Shown in pieces: positions 48,760-60,700 of a stretch of 64,000 bases of DNA. The position numbers were made by a program, and so were the translations under genes. Source of the stretch: Panulirus ornatus (lineage: Eukaryota; Arthropoda; Malacostraca; Decapoda; Palinuridae). Position 1 is the stretch's first letter; every line of letters begins with the position of its first letter. Location of the stretch: contig NC_092236.1 of NCBI RefSeq assembly GCF_036320965.1, positions 10,836,518-10,900,517 on the forward strand, given 5' to 3'. The notes under the pieces were generated by a model. That model worked only from the letters and a program-made list of their open reading frames with translations, did no database searches and was not told where the DNA came from.

Positions 48760-48940
48760 CTAGCATTAAACTACACTATATTAGTTAAATGCCAGCATTA
48801 AACTACACTATATTAGTTAAATGCCAGCATTAAACTACACTATATTAGTCAAATGCCAGCATTAAACTATACTATATCAGTTAAATGCCAGCATTAAACT
48901 ACACTATATTAGTTAAATGCCAGCATTAAACTACTATATA
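48760..48940. repeat. 32-bp minisatellite, about 5.5 copies
   Basis: The unit ccagcattaaactacactat plus attagttaaatg is repeated in tandem with single-base changes. Confidence 0.97.
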
Positions 48941-50180
48941 TTTGTTTGCATCTATAACGCTACATCAGGAGTTGGTGAGAACTCAAAATCTGTCATTGAA
49001 ATCTTCATTGAGTAGAGTAATTCATCCTCCCATCCATGCTTTTGGCACCAGACATGGCACGATATCATGGGTTAGAACAGAGGAATACACACTTCTGAAA
49101 CGGACGCAAAATATAGAGAACTATGGTCAGACACACATACGTCCGGCATCGCCGTGAATTGTTATCGTACCTGCAGGCTGGAGCAACATTGATAATAACA
49201 ATGTTAGAATAAATATACACATCGTCTTGTCCCACGTTTCGAGTTATATACACTGGTTAGTTTTAAACCACTATTTAGAAGCTGAAGGTTCACCAGCTAT
49301 TAAAAATACTAGAAGTAAGCGTTTAGGATTCTGAACACCATTCCGGTAATTCACTTCAGCGTCAGGGTTAATACTGAGGGATCCCCTTCCAGTACGTTGC
49401 GAGCGAAGCGGACAACCCACCGACGGCTGGAGAAGTTGCCAAAGCTTGCTACAGTGAGGATACCTCAATGTTTCGTAGATTCGTGGACTAGGATGAAAAT
49501 CCAGAGAAAAAGGGGAAGCCGGATCAAGATTGTGGGATTATCCCTTCGTAACTATTTTAAGCATATTCCTTGAGAGACAACATTAAAGGCAGATTTGTGT
49601 TAAATCTGTACGTTACGTAATACGGATGTGAATTAATGGCGTTGACGTTTGCGTGACTATAGCAGTTGATGATAATGGTTAAATCCTACTAGGTAAATTA
49701 TTTGATTGGGTTATATGAAAGTAGTGTGACTACAGGCGGAAATAAACATCTAATGTAAATTACTGTGTCGTAGATAGTAACTGAGCACTAGCTATGGTTT
49801 CTAATCTCTTTAAGGAATACATCAAAACCTGGTAATGAAATTTCCAGAAAAAAGAAAACTTGCTTAATGCAGCCACGCCACGGCGAGAAAGGGAAATAAT
49901 TCTTTATGGAAAAAAAAACAAACCGAAAACCCAAAGATAATACAAATCAGAAGAGGATAATGTTTCAGTGACATCGTAGGAGTTAACGCGAAAGATAATT
50001 CGAAATGGAATTTGCTTAAGAAGTGGAGTGCCAAAGTGATAGGTGGTCAATATTCTTCAGGACAAAAATTTTCCGTGTTGGGACGAATTAGGTAGGGGAT
50101 TACCCGGAGTATGTACATGGTATTAGGTTATCATCTGTCAATGAAAACGGTTTATGTATCTGCCCATCTATCTTTCTATT
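48941..50180. other. No gene recognised
   Basis: Unique-looking sequence with no exon, RNA or transposon domain that I can support. Confidence 0.35.
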
Positions 50181-50185
50181 TATCT

Positions 50186-50186
50186 A

Positions 50187-50246
<60 letters not shown>
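50186..50246. repeat. (TATC)n then (AT)n
   Basis: A tetranucleotide run passes into AT dinucleotides, directly before a short LINE-derived element. Confidence 0.95.
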
Positions 50247-50248
<2 letters not shown>

Positions 50249-50249
50249 T

Positions 50250-50688
50250 CTTTCTTTCATACTATTCCCCATCTCCCGCGTTAGCGAGGTAGCGTTAAGA
50301 ACAGAGGACTGGGCCTTTGAGGGAATATCCTCATCTGGCCCCCTTCTCTGTTCCTTCTTTGGGAAAAAAGAGAAAAAAAAAAGGGGAGGATTTCCAGCCC
50401 CCCCGCTCCCTTCCCTTTTAGTCGCCTTCTACGACACGCAGGGAATACGTGGGAAGTATTCTTTCTCCCCTATATATATTCATCCATTTACTGCTCATCG
50501 AGGTATCGTCAAGATCAGAGGACTGAGCTTCATAGGGAAAATCCTCACTTGCCCCCTTCTCTGTTCCTTCTTTTGGAAAAGTAAAAACTGGAGGGGAGTA
50601 TTTTCACCCCCGCTCCCACCCCTTTTGGTCGCTTTCCATAACATGCAGGGAATACGTGGGAGGTATTCTTTCTCCCCTATCCCCAAGG

Positions 50689-50690
<2 letters not shown>
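50250..50690 (-). mobile_element. Two tandem copies of the short LINE-derived element
   Basis: The first (50250-50477) is near the consensus. The second (50488-50690) is more diverged (tactgctcatcgaggtatcg, tcgctttccataacatgcag) but colinear over its whole length. Both are in the same orientation, ending in ttctcccctat(cccc). The different ages argue for two insertions rather than a duplication. Confidence 0.85.

Positions 50691-50774
<84 letters not shown>
50691..50774. repeat. Compound (AT)n-(AG)n microsatellite
   Basis: An AT run (50691-50731) changes at once into an AG run (50732-50774). It marks the border between AT-rich repeats and a GC-rich minisatellite. Confidence 0.96.
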
Positions 50775-50777
<3 letters not shown>

Positions 50778-50814
50778 CGTAGGGCGTTGTGATTGCAGAC
50801 CAACAACCGGCCCG

Positions 50815-51069
50815 GGATGTAGGGTGGGGTACCCGCCGAGTGAACGAACCTCTCGCAGTCCTGTTGGGGGGGGACGACCCACTGGTCAAACGTCACCCCG
50901 CGACTAAGATAGATGTAGGGAACGATCCCCCGGGTAAACGTCATCACCCGTTCATGGGATGTAGGGGACGACCCGCCGGGTAAACGTCTTCACCCACTCC
51001 TGCGATGTAAGGGACGATCCCCCGAGTAAACGTCATCACCCGCTCATGGGATGTAGGGGACGACCCGCC
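50815..51069. repeat. GC-rich 46-bp minisatellite with CpG sites
   Basis: Clear units start at 50912, 50958, 51004 and 51050 (partial): gatgtaggg-acgacccgccg followed by ggtaaacgtc-tcacccg. Degenerate units extend upstream to about 50815. The base composition is strikingly GC- and CpG-rich against the surroundings. Confidence 0.92.
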
Positions 51070-51599
51070 TTACTACCTTAGACAATCACAGACATTGTAG
51101 TTTCACCTATGTACTACACCCGTATTCCCGGATGGACATGTGCACTGTACCATTAATGTTTTAAAGATCTCCAGCAGACATTAATGGAAAGGGCAAAGGT
51201 TAGAACACAACAGGCACTGGGGAAGACACAGTCAGAGCTCTGGCTTAGTAATACAAGGAACTAAAAACATCCTGGCAAGGAGGTAAGACAACTTCATGAG
51301 AAACCCCCTAGTGCAGTAGCTAATTCCTGCAGGTCAACAGTAGCAAGACTGGTGAGGATAAAGGCGCTGTGTACGAGTTTGTGTGGGTGAAGTTGCGCTT
51401 GAAGAAAAGAAGAATTGTGATTGATAACGAAGCCTGTGAAAAAGAAATTATTGACTGTGACTCAGAACAGCTAAATCATAAAACCGTAGACTCAGCACGA
51501 CTGTTCCTAACAGCTTCCTCTCAGTGAGGTTCAACATGCCACAGTTACTGACAGCCGTTCGGGCGCGCTTCACGCCAAATTTCAACACATTGAACTTCA

Positions 51600-51745
51600 A
51601 GGGTACAGGAATGGACTGCTTGAGTACAGGAATGTACTAATGAGGTACAGGAGTGGAATGGTGGGATACAGAAATGGAATGGTGGGATACAGAAGTGGAC
51701 TGGTGGGGTGTAGAAGTGGATTATTGAGATACGAATGTGGACTAT
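51600..51745. repeat. 21-bp degenerate minisatellite
   Basis: About seven units of the type ggaatggtgggatacagaa. On the plus strand they read as a seven-residue peptide repeat (YRSGMVG / YRNGMVG), but there is no sign of a real gene. Confidence 0.88.
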
Positions 51746-52250
51746 TGAGGCAAAGGATGTCACTGTTGGTAAAGAGTAGTAATCAAATTAAACAGTACCG
51801 GTTTGGTAAAGGCGTGGAGTGGTTGGGTATACAGCACTGGGCTAATGGGAGACAAGAGTGGGCTGGTGTAACCCATGTTGATGGTCCGAGTTAAGACTTG
51901 AGTGTTGCCAGTCGGTCTTTCTATAGAGTACGGTGGTACATCGATGATGGCTCTGGGATGAACTGATTCTGTTAGCTATAACTTGCACATCTCAGAGGCA
52001 GGGTTGGATTAATTCTGAAGTTGTAGCCTCCCCCCCCCCCCCCCTTGATCATTGCCACAAGGTTATGGTGATATCATATATAGCTGAGTCATCAAATCTT
52101 CAGAGGTGGAGAAAAGTTTCTTAAGCCAATGTCTTGCTGCGACGTTCAGTTTGTGACCGAATATTACTTTAGGGAAACGACCTGCTAATGAATTGCATGG
52201 TGAAAAGGTTACATTTGTTTGATCCCATTATATCTGATAGTGTATAGTGT
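51746..52250. other. No gene recognised; poly(C) run
   Basis: A run of about 15 C lies at 52030-52044. Nothing else is identified. Confidence 0.4.

Positions 52251-52251
<1 letters not shown>

Positions 52252-52332
<81 letters not shown>
52252..52332. repeat. (AT)n microsatellite
   Basis: A pure AT run of about 80 bp, ending at a short-element fragment. Confidence 0.97.
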
Positions 52333-52334
<2 letters not shown>

Positions 52335-52432
52335 TACATATTCGCCATTTCCCATGTTTACGAGGTAGCGTTAAGAACAGAGGACTGAGCCTTAAGAGGA
52401 TATATCCTCACTTGGCCCCCTTCTTTGTAACC
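52335..52432 (-). mobile_element. Short LINE-derived element, 3' half
   Basis: It starts catattcgccatttccc and breaks off at cccccttctttgta. Its A tail side is the AT run. Confidence 0.78.
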
Positions 52433-52821
52433 ATATCTTCATAAATTACATTGGCCTTCCATAGCTCTTGAACAGGAGGATACTGGATGCCATGAAATAA
52501 GAGCAACTGTTTAGTCTTTTATTCACGTAGAATGATGGAAACTAAAATGAAAATGTCTTCCATATCTTTCTGTTCCTAATGCTTCAATATGGTGAGGTAT
52601 GCTGGGGAAAACCGCCGTTCTTCGTTCATAATAACTCTGACGTAGTAGGAGTTCAGTGGGAACCCCCACATCAGGTTCTGTGTTAGCTTCGAGCCCTGAT
52701 GTGGTACAGTGAGGACCGCCCCTATTACAAGGTCGTCTTTTGACCAACATTATCAGTTGATCCTCCTGTATTTGCATATTGATACGCTAGTACACATTTT
52801 TTTTTCTTATTATTATTGTTG

Positions 52822-53050
52822 TTCATACTACTTGCCATTTCCCGCGTTAGCAAGGTAGCGTTAAGAAGAGAGGACTGGGCCTTTCAGGGAATACCCTCAC
52901 CTGGCCCCCTTCTCTGTTCCCTCTTTTGGAAAATTAAAAAAAAAAAAAAAAAACGAGAGGGGAGGATTTCCAGCCCCCCGCTCCCTCCCCTTTTAGTCGC
53001 CTTCTACGACACGCAGGGAATACGTGGGAAGTATCCTTTCTCCCCTATCC

Positions 53051-53053
<3 letters not shown>
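52822..53053 (-). mobile_element. Short LINE-derived element, complete
   Basis: It runs from catactacttgccatttccc to tttctcccctatcccc and then goes directly into (AT)n at 53054-53111. Confidence 0.87.
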
Positions 53054-53111
<58 letters not shown>

Positions 53112-53114
<3 letters not shown>

Positions 53115-53272
53115 CTATGAGTCCACGGGGAAAATGGAACACGATAAGTTCCCAAGTGCACTTTCGTGTAATAATCACATCATCAGGGGAGAGACAAGAG
53201 AGAAATATAATAGTCAGTTGATATACATCGAAGAGACGAAGCTAGGACGCCATTTGGTAAACATGCGACTGT

Positions 53273-53273
<1 letters not shown>
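53112..53273 (+). repeat. Unnamed 160-bp repeat between (AT)n runs
   Basis: It begins with tcctatgagtccacggggaa, the same sequence as the hairpin arms at 40849-40940, and ends in acatgcgactgtcc before the next AT run. One plus-strand frame is open throughout ([18 protein letters not shown], then [14 protein letters not shown]), but a protein function cannot be claimed. Confidence 0.7.
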
Positions 53274-53360
<87 letters not shown>

Positions 53361-53405
53361 GCTACCCCGCTATGGCGGGAAATGGCGAATAGTATGAAAG
53401 AAAAA

Positions 53406-53488
<83 letters not shown>
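53274..53488. repeat. (AT)n - short-element tail - (AT)n
   Basis: Two AT runs (53274-53358 and 53409-53488) surround 50 bp that match the plus-strand 3' end of the short element (tatggcgggaaatggcgaat). Confidence 0.9.
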
Positions 53489-53491
<3 letters not shown>

Positions 53492-53934
53492 ATTCATCCT
53501 GTATTGAGCTTATATCTATGTAGTGGTTAGATATAGCCCTTATCCCACATATGTAAATGCCACATATTGAACTATATTGGTAAAACTATACACTCGTGTT
53601 TGGTGAGTGTCATGCCTTATTCACACCATGACGTATGATATAACGCGATAACTTGTTAGGGATATTTGATCTGCAGTTTAGAACTACTCTGTCACTTTTC
53701 ATGGTGTTACTACGCTGGTTTCTCTTCACCTCTGTTGTAACATTGCCTTTTCTGATTTTTGTAATCACCAGGTGTTTAGACAAGGGTTTTCGGGTGGTGT
53801 TTGAGGACAAACTATCCTTTCCTGTCCTCCTGTATGATTATTCGCTCTTCATTTAATTGCATTAAGAACAAGGATATTGTATTTGACGTAAGATTATGCT
53901 CCAGTTTCACAGGTATTTCTGTTCATTTTACATG

Positions 53935-55050
53935 GTAAATTTTCTGGGATATAGGTGATTGAGAGTGGTGAATGTATTAGTGAGGAGCAACATGGCTTTA
54001 GGAGTGGTAAAGGATTGCAGACCAACTGTGTGCATTAAAGTGTTTGTGAGAAATTCGTGCAGAAAGAACCATTTGTGGATCTGGAGAAAGCGTATGTTAG
54101 GGTTGATAAAGACGATTTGTGGAAGGTGCAGCAAATATATGTTGTGCCACGAAAGTTTCGAGCATTTTTTTTTTTATTATCATTATTGAGAGAAAGTAGG
54201 ATGTATGTGCAAGTAGGAAGAGAGAAGGTTGATGGTTCTAGGTAAAGATATGTCTGCTTCAAGGGTATGTGATGTCCCCATGGCTATCTAATCTCTTTAT
54301 GGATTGGCTGGTGAGAGAAGTAAATGTGAAGGTCTTGGAGAGACAGATGGGTGTACTGTATGCTAGGGATGGGGGGGGGGGGGGGAGAATGTCATCGAAT
54401 TAGGTCACTTTTTAAGAATGACACAACCCTGATGGCAGAATCTGTGTGAAATTATGCAAGCTTGTGTCTGAGTTTGAATGGAAGTAAGGTTATCAGGTTT
54501 TAGCAAGGAAGCAAGATGGATTGAGTGTGAGTTGATTGAAGAGAACTGGAGAAAGTGGAGGTTTTTAGATACCTGGGAATGAACATAGTATGGATAGAAC
54601 TGTGGGAGCTGAAGTGATTCTTAGGTTTGGGTATGTTTGATAGTATACAATCTCAGTAGTGTGAGTCATGGGACATAAATACAGAAAAAGTTGATGCGAA
54701 GAGATTTGATCATGTAAGGAATGATAGAGTAAGACAGGCATGGTAGGAAGCTGAGTATGATTGAGAGATCTGAATGGGGTGTGCTGAAATGGTTTGGACA
54801 TATGGAGAGGATGAGTGAAGAGAGACTGGGAAAGCTGAGGGAGCAAGGGTGAAGTAGAAATGAAAAAAAAAAAGAGATGAAGGGATGGAGAGATATATTC
54901 TTATAGTTGTCTGAACATGCAGGAGTGTCAGACACATGTTCAAGATAGAAAGATTTGGAGCATGTGGCATACAGGTGCTAACATGCTATTGAGGGCTGAA
55001 CCAAGGCATATGAAGCAGTTTGGGAAAACTATGGAAAGGTTTGTGGATTG
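53935..55050 (+). mobile_element. Old, heavily decayed RTE-like LINE copy
   Basis: Recognisable blocks in order are GFRSGK-like at about 53998, FVDLEKAYVRVDKDDLWKVQ at about 54069, a QGYVMSP-like stretch near 54265, FDNDT-like near 54415, a RFLDTWE-like YLG block near 54570, [13 protein letters not shown] near 54785, and the 3' UTR-like catatgaagcagtttggg near 55010. Stops and indels are frequent. Confidence 0.75.
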
Positions 55051-57490
55051 GGGTATCTGGCTTCAGTGCAGTTTAAAATGACATATACGCTGTGGATGTA
55101 AGAGATGAGACCATTCGTTGTCTGTTCTTGAGGCTATCTCATGAAATGTACATAGGAAGTGGCAAACTAATGGAAAAAATTTAATGTAATTATACTTTTG
55201 CTAATTTCATATGCTGACAAGATTTATCTGACATTTGGATTCTTATTCATACTGTGAGGAAAAAGTATCTCAAAGCAGTTAAGGCATTTTGACAATCCAG
55301 AGCTTGTGCTGATACTCACGGGGAGCATTTTGAAATCCATAGATAAATATGTGAACAGTAACCAAGCAGTATTTGTATCTTTAAAGCTCCCCCCATACTA
55401 TACTACTTACACATTTTCTGAAGCACACTGGATTATGATGAAGTAATGAAGTCTGAGTAGCTGGGGTTTATACTGAAGTGACCAGTGACAACGTACATGA
55501 ACTATGGCTGGAACATTTGTAGGACTGGACTTCTGCCTGGTATGCATGGAGGTTTGCTGAACATTCTTTGATTGTTCTTTTGTTTTGCTTACCTTTGAGA
55601 GAGGTACACAACTGCCTATTTTCCAGGCAGGAAAACCTGAGTTGTCACCATTAGTTGACTAAGTTTTCCTACCTTGTTTAGAAATCAAACTTGGTTTATA
55701 TATCAGGATATTGGATAAGAAAGGTGATGCTTATAGTTATCTAAATTTTACTTTTCAATATCAGTATTTCACCTGATGGTGATTCAGTAAAGACAAATGA
55801 TGAAGTTATGATTGATTCACTCTCTTTGTACTGAATAAGTTAACTAATAAGATTAAATGGCAATGGTAAAAATAAGATAAAGAATCAATCATAAGGGACT
55901 CCTTTTGAAATATAGATAGGAAATATTGGACTAAAAGGCAACATTGGTTGTGATAGTGATACTAGTCTGAATATTAACCGATAAGGCTTGGTTCAATCCC
56001 ACCCTTACATGATGTTATTAAACCCAGAAGTACTTTGTGATGAGCTTACATGCACATTAACACCAGATGCAGTGGAGAATGAAATACTTAAACTTCCTCT
56101 TACCTCTCTTGTTGATTCAAACCTCAGCTGTGCCTCATGCTACCCCAGCTTCATCTAGGTAATCACTAAACTAAGACAGCATTAATGTGTTAAAGTTGGA
56201 AACATGGAAGAATTTTGGGTAGGACAATAAATATGCTTTTAATGTTTTATATTGTATATATTTACATATTTTACATAAAAAAACCCTAAAAACAATATCG
56301 GGTATACAAAAACACCGAAGTTAATGTTACAAAATCTTCAGATCTCAATCTGAGTCTGCCTGAAAGATTGGTATCTGTAATAGAAAAAAAAATACATAAT
56401 TTAAAGACTGCTTGGTCCCATGGAATTCAGACTGAAAATCTACTTGTATTATAAAACTAGATATATGAAACTTTTATGCTAACTGTATACCTGCTTTGTT
56501 AAAGTAGTCAAGAACAAATGAACAATGGCCTCATTTGCACACTTAGTCTCTAGCTGTCGTCTACCATAATAGGTAATGATAATGATTTATAATTATAACA
56601 TAGATAATGGTTATTATATCATCGATATAATAAAAATAACTATTAAAATTTCAGGTGAGCATAATTTTTTGGGTTACTTATAAGGAATGTAGTTTTGTCT
56701 ACACAGTTTAAAAAAAAAAAAAAAATCAATTTACAATTTTTTTGGTATTTCACTATGCAAATATAACAGTGCCTTTCAGTATTAAAAACAATATTCATAC
56801 TTTTTCCAGTGGAAAACTGATATCTGTACACATAAAGCTGTATTACCCATTTTGATATTCATCGAATTTGCCATTTTTGTATCATTACAGAAGTCATCTA
56901 AAATTCTTCATTTGAATGATAAGATCTATTAATTATGTATAATACAGTGAGCTGTACTGAAAATAAAAACCTTTACACTTTTTTGTGTGCAACATGAAAT
57001 GTCATTCAGTCACATTTACATCATCTACTTAGTTATGTTAGAGAAACTTCGGAATGGTGAAGATTCAATTTGTTGTGAAGGATGAATAAGCAGTTACATA
57101 AAGTATAATTTTTTTGAAAACTAAATACAGTCCATTTACAATTTCAGTTTTTCCTGGTGAAGCAAGGACACTACTGTATAGTTTGATTAATTTCCTTCAT
57201 TAGGAAGTTGTCGTAATATTCACCATAAAGATTACAGAAACAAAATTTCCATTTTCATAAAATAACAAAAAACTATAAACTGAAAAAAAATTATATTCTT
57301 AAATGTTCAAAGCAAAAATCTTGAAATAATATATACCATGATAAATTTGTGAAAAATGACTCACACAATTTTTTATTACTAATTGGATGAGAAACAGCAC
57401 ATTAAGTGAATTTAAAGGTAGAGGAAGGGGGAAAAAGAAAAAGCAATCACTCACGTAAAGAATGGAAAAGCTAGGAGTGTTAATGGAATG
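55051..57490. other. No gene recognised
   Basis: Long AT-rich stretch. On the minus strand a strong polypyrimidine acceptor (tttttttttctattacag) ends at 56375 and is followed by short open stretches, for example IPIFQADSD then stop. It might be an alternative last exon of a gene lying to the right, but the evidence is thin. Confidence 0.3.
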
Positions 57491-57950
57491 TTTGTCGCTG
57501 TCTCCCACGTTAGCATAGCGCAAGGAAACAGATGAAAGAATGGCCCAACATGTGGACATGTATATACATACATGTCCACGCACTCACATATACATACCTA
57601 TACATTTCAATGTATGCATATATATACACATACACAGACATATACATATATACACATGTACATAATTCATACTTGCTGCCTTTATTCATTCCCGTCGCCA
57701 CCCCGCCATGTGTATGTGGGTGAGTTGGGCCATTCTTTCGTTTGTATCCTTGCGCTACCTCGCAAACATGGGAGACAGCAGCAAAGTATAATAAATAAGA
57801 TAAAAGTACATGTATATGTGCATATGTTGATATGTATATGCATGTATATATATATGTGTACGTATTATATGTGTGTGTATGAGTGGATGGGTCTTTCTTC
57901 CTCTGTTTCCTAAAGCTACCTCGCTGACTTGAGAGATGACTATCAAGTAT
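57491..57950. mobile_element. Three LINE 3' UTR fragments in mixed orientation
   Basis: A minus-strand end (57491-57712: tgtcgctgtctcccacg to cccgtcgccaccccgcc) meets plus-strand ends at 57708-57795 (gttgggccattc, cgctacctcgcaaacatggg) and 57800-57945 (gtatatgtgcatatg, gctacctcgctgactt). All are the 3' region of the older subfamily without coding parts. Confidence 0.75.
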
Positions 57951-57957
57951 GATAATA

Positions 57958-60006
57958 AAATGCAATTGAGTGGGAGATGTATAAAAGAAAGAGACAGGAG
58001 GTCAAGTGAAAGGTGCAAGAGGTGAAAAAGAGGGCAAATGAGAGTTGGGGTGAGAGAGTATCATTAAATTTTAGGGAGAGTAAAAAGATGTTCTGGAAGG
58101 AGGTAAATAAAGTGCGTAAGACAAGGGAACAAATGGGAACTGCAGTGAAGGGTGCAAATGGGGAGGTGATAACAAGTAGTGGTGATGTGAGAAGGAGATG
58201 GAGTGAGTATTTTGAAGGTTTGTTGAATGTGTTTGATGATAGAGTGGCAGATATAGGGTGTTTTGGTCGAGGTGGTGTGCAAAGTGAGAGGGTTAGGGAA
58301 AATGATTTGGTAAACAGAGAAGAGGTAGTAAAAGCTTTGCGGAAGATGAAAGCCGGCAAGGCAGCAGGTTTGGATGGTATTGCAGTGGAATTTATTAAAA
58401 AAGGGGGTGACTGTATTATTGACTGGTTGGTAAGGTTATGTAATGTATGTATGACTCATGGTGAGGTGCCTGAGGATTGGCGGAATGCGTGCATAGTGCC
58501 ACTGTACAAAGGCAAAGGGGATAAGAGTGAGTGCTCAAATTACAGAGGTATAAGTTTGTTGAGTATTCCTGGTAAATTATATGGGAGGGTATTGATTGAG
58601 AGGGTGAAGGCATGTACAGAGCATCAGATTGGGGAAGAGCAGTGTGGTTTCAGAAGTAGTAGAGGATGTGTGAATCAGGTGTTTGCTTTGAAGAATGTAT
58701 GTGAGAAATACTTAGAAAAACAAATGGATTTGTATGTAGCATTTATGGATCTGGAGAAGGCATATGATAGAGTTGATAGAGATGCTCTGTGGAAGGTATT
58801 AAGAATATATGGTGTGGGAGGCAAGTTGTTAGAAGCAGTGAAAAGTTTTTATCGAGGATGTAAGGCATGTGTACGTGTAGGAAGAGAGGAAACTGATTGG
58901 TTCTCAGTGAATGTAGGTTTGCGGCAGGGGTGTGTGATGTCTCCATGGTTGTTTAATTTGTTTATGGATGGTGTTGTTAGGGAGGTGAATGCAAGAGTTT
59001 TGGAAAAAGGGGCAAGTATGAAGTGTGTTGGGGATGAGAGAGCTTGGGAAGTGAGTCAGTTGTTGTTCGCTGATGATACAGCGCTGGTGGCTGATTCATG
59101 TGAGAAACTGCAGAAGCTGGTGACTGAGTTTGGTAAAGTGTGTGAAAGAAGAAAGTTAAGAGTAAATGTGAATAAGAGCAAGGTAATTAGGTACAGTAGG
59201 GTTGAGGGTCAAGTCAATTGGGAGGTAAGTTTGAATGGAGAAAAACTGGAAGAAGTGTTTTAGATATCTGGGAGTGGATCTGGCAGCAGATGGAACCATG
59301 GAAGCGGAAGTGGATCATAGGGTGGGGGAGGGGGCGAAAATCCTGGGAGCCTTGAAGAATGTGTGGAAGTTGAGAACATTATCTCGGAAAGCAAAAATGG
59401 GTATGTTTGAAGGAATAGTGGTTCCAACAATATTGTATGGTTGCGAGGCGTGGGCTATGGATAGAGTTGTGCGCAGGAGGATGGATGTGCTGGAAATGAG
59501 ATGTTTGAGGACAATGTGTGGTGTGAGGTGGTTTGATCGAGTAAGCAATGTAAGGGTAAGAGAGATGTGTGGAAATAAAAAGAGCGTGGTTGAGAGAGCA
59601 GAAGAGGGTGTTTTGAAATGGTTTGGGCACATGGAGAGAATGAGTGAGGAAAGATTGACCAAGAGGATATATGTGTCGGAGGTGGAGGGAACGAGGAGAA
59701 GTGGGAGACCAAATTGGAGGTGGAAAGATGGAGTGAAAAAGATTTTGTGTGATCAGGGCCTAAACATGCAGAAGGGTGAAAGGAGGGCAAGGAATAGAGT
59801 GAATTGGATCGATGTTGTATACCGGGCTTGACGTGCTGTCAGTGGATTGAATCAGGGCATGTGAAGCGTCTGGGGTAAACCATGGAAAGCTGTGTAGGTA
59901 TGTATATTTGCGTGTGTGGACGTATGTATTATACATGTGTATGGGGGTGGGTTGGGCCATTTCTTTCGTCTGTTTCCTTGCGCTACCTCGCAAACATGGG
60001 AGACCG

Positions 60007-60037
<31 letters not shown>
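57958..60037 (+). mobile_element. LINE family A copy, RT nearly intact, 5' truncated
   Basis: It begins in the linker (EVKKRANESWGERVSLNFRE) and is open for 416 codons through GLDGIAVEFIKK, FMDLEKAYDRVDRDALW, GLRQGCVMSPWLF and LLFADDTALV to NGEKLEEV. A 5-nt deletion at about 59255 shifts the frame there. The rest (KCFRYLGVDLAADG to the stop at 59829) is open in the new frame. The 3' UTR and an A tail (60009-60037) follow. EN is missing. Confidence 0.93.
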
Positions 60038-60039
<2 letters not shown>

Positions 60040-60700
60040 GTTCATAGTGCAGAAGAGGGTGTTGAAATGGTTTGGACATCTGGAGAGAAAGTGTGAGGAA
60101 AAGTTGACAAAGAGGATATGTGTGTCAGAGGTGGAGGGAACAAGAAGTGGGAGACCAAGTTAGAGGTGAAAGGATGGAATGAAAAAGATTTTAATTGATC
60201 AATGCCTGAACATACAGGAGGGTGAGAGGCGTGCAAGGAATAGAGTGAATTGGAACGATGTGGTACAACAGGGTCGCTGTGCTGTCAGTGGACTGAACCA
60301 GGGCATGAGAAATGTCTGTGGTAACCCATGGAAAGGTCTGTGGGGCCTGGATGTGGATAGGGGGCTGAAGTTTCGGTGCATTACACATGACAGCTAGAGA
60401 CTGAGTGTGAACAAACATGGCCTTTTTTTTTTCTCTCTCTCTCTCTCTCCTGTTTTTCTGGTGCTACCTCGCTGTTTCCTGTGGGGCAGGGTGGTGCCAG
60501 AAATGTACGAAGGCATGCAAGTATGAATATATAGCACCAGGAAACAGACGAAGAATGGACCATCCACTCATATACACATATATATACATATCAACATATA
60601 CACATATACATACACAGACATATACATATATGCACATGTACATATTCATACTTGCTTGCCTTCATCCATTTCTGTGACTGATCATGTTTAAAAGATCAGT
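60038..60700 (+). mobile_element. Older LINE subfamily 3' end
   Basis: C-terminal codons ([17 protein letters not shown], RARNRVNWNDVVQQG) lead to a long 3' UTR (gaccagggcatgagaa, ggcctggatgtggatagg, cattacacatgacagctaga, gtgtgaacaaacatggcc). A CT run and a scrambled end follow. It lies directly behind the A tail of the younger copy, perhaps because that one inserted here. Confidence 0.8.

Noticed and set aside
53112..53273. Open reading frame ([14 protein letters not shown]) as a short gene
   Set aside because: It is only about 50 codons between AT runs, with no start context and no known domain. It is more likely part of a transposable element.
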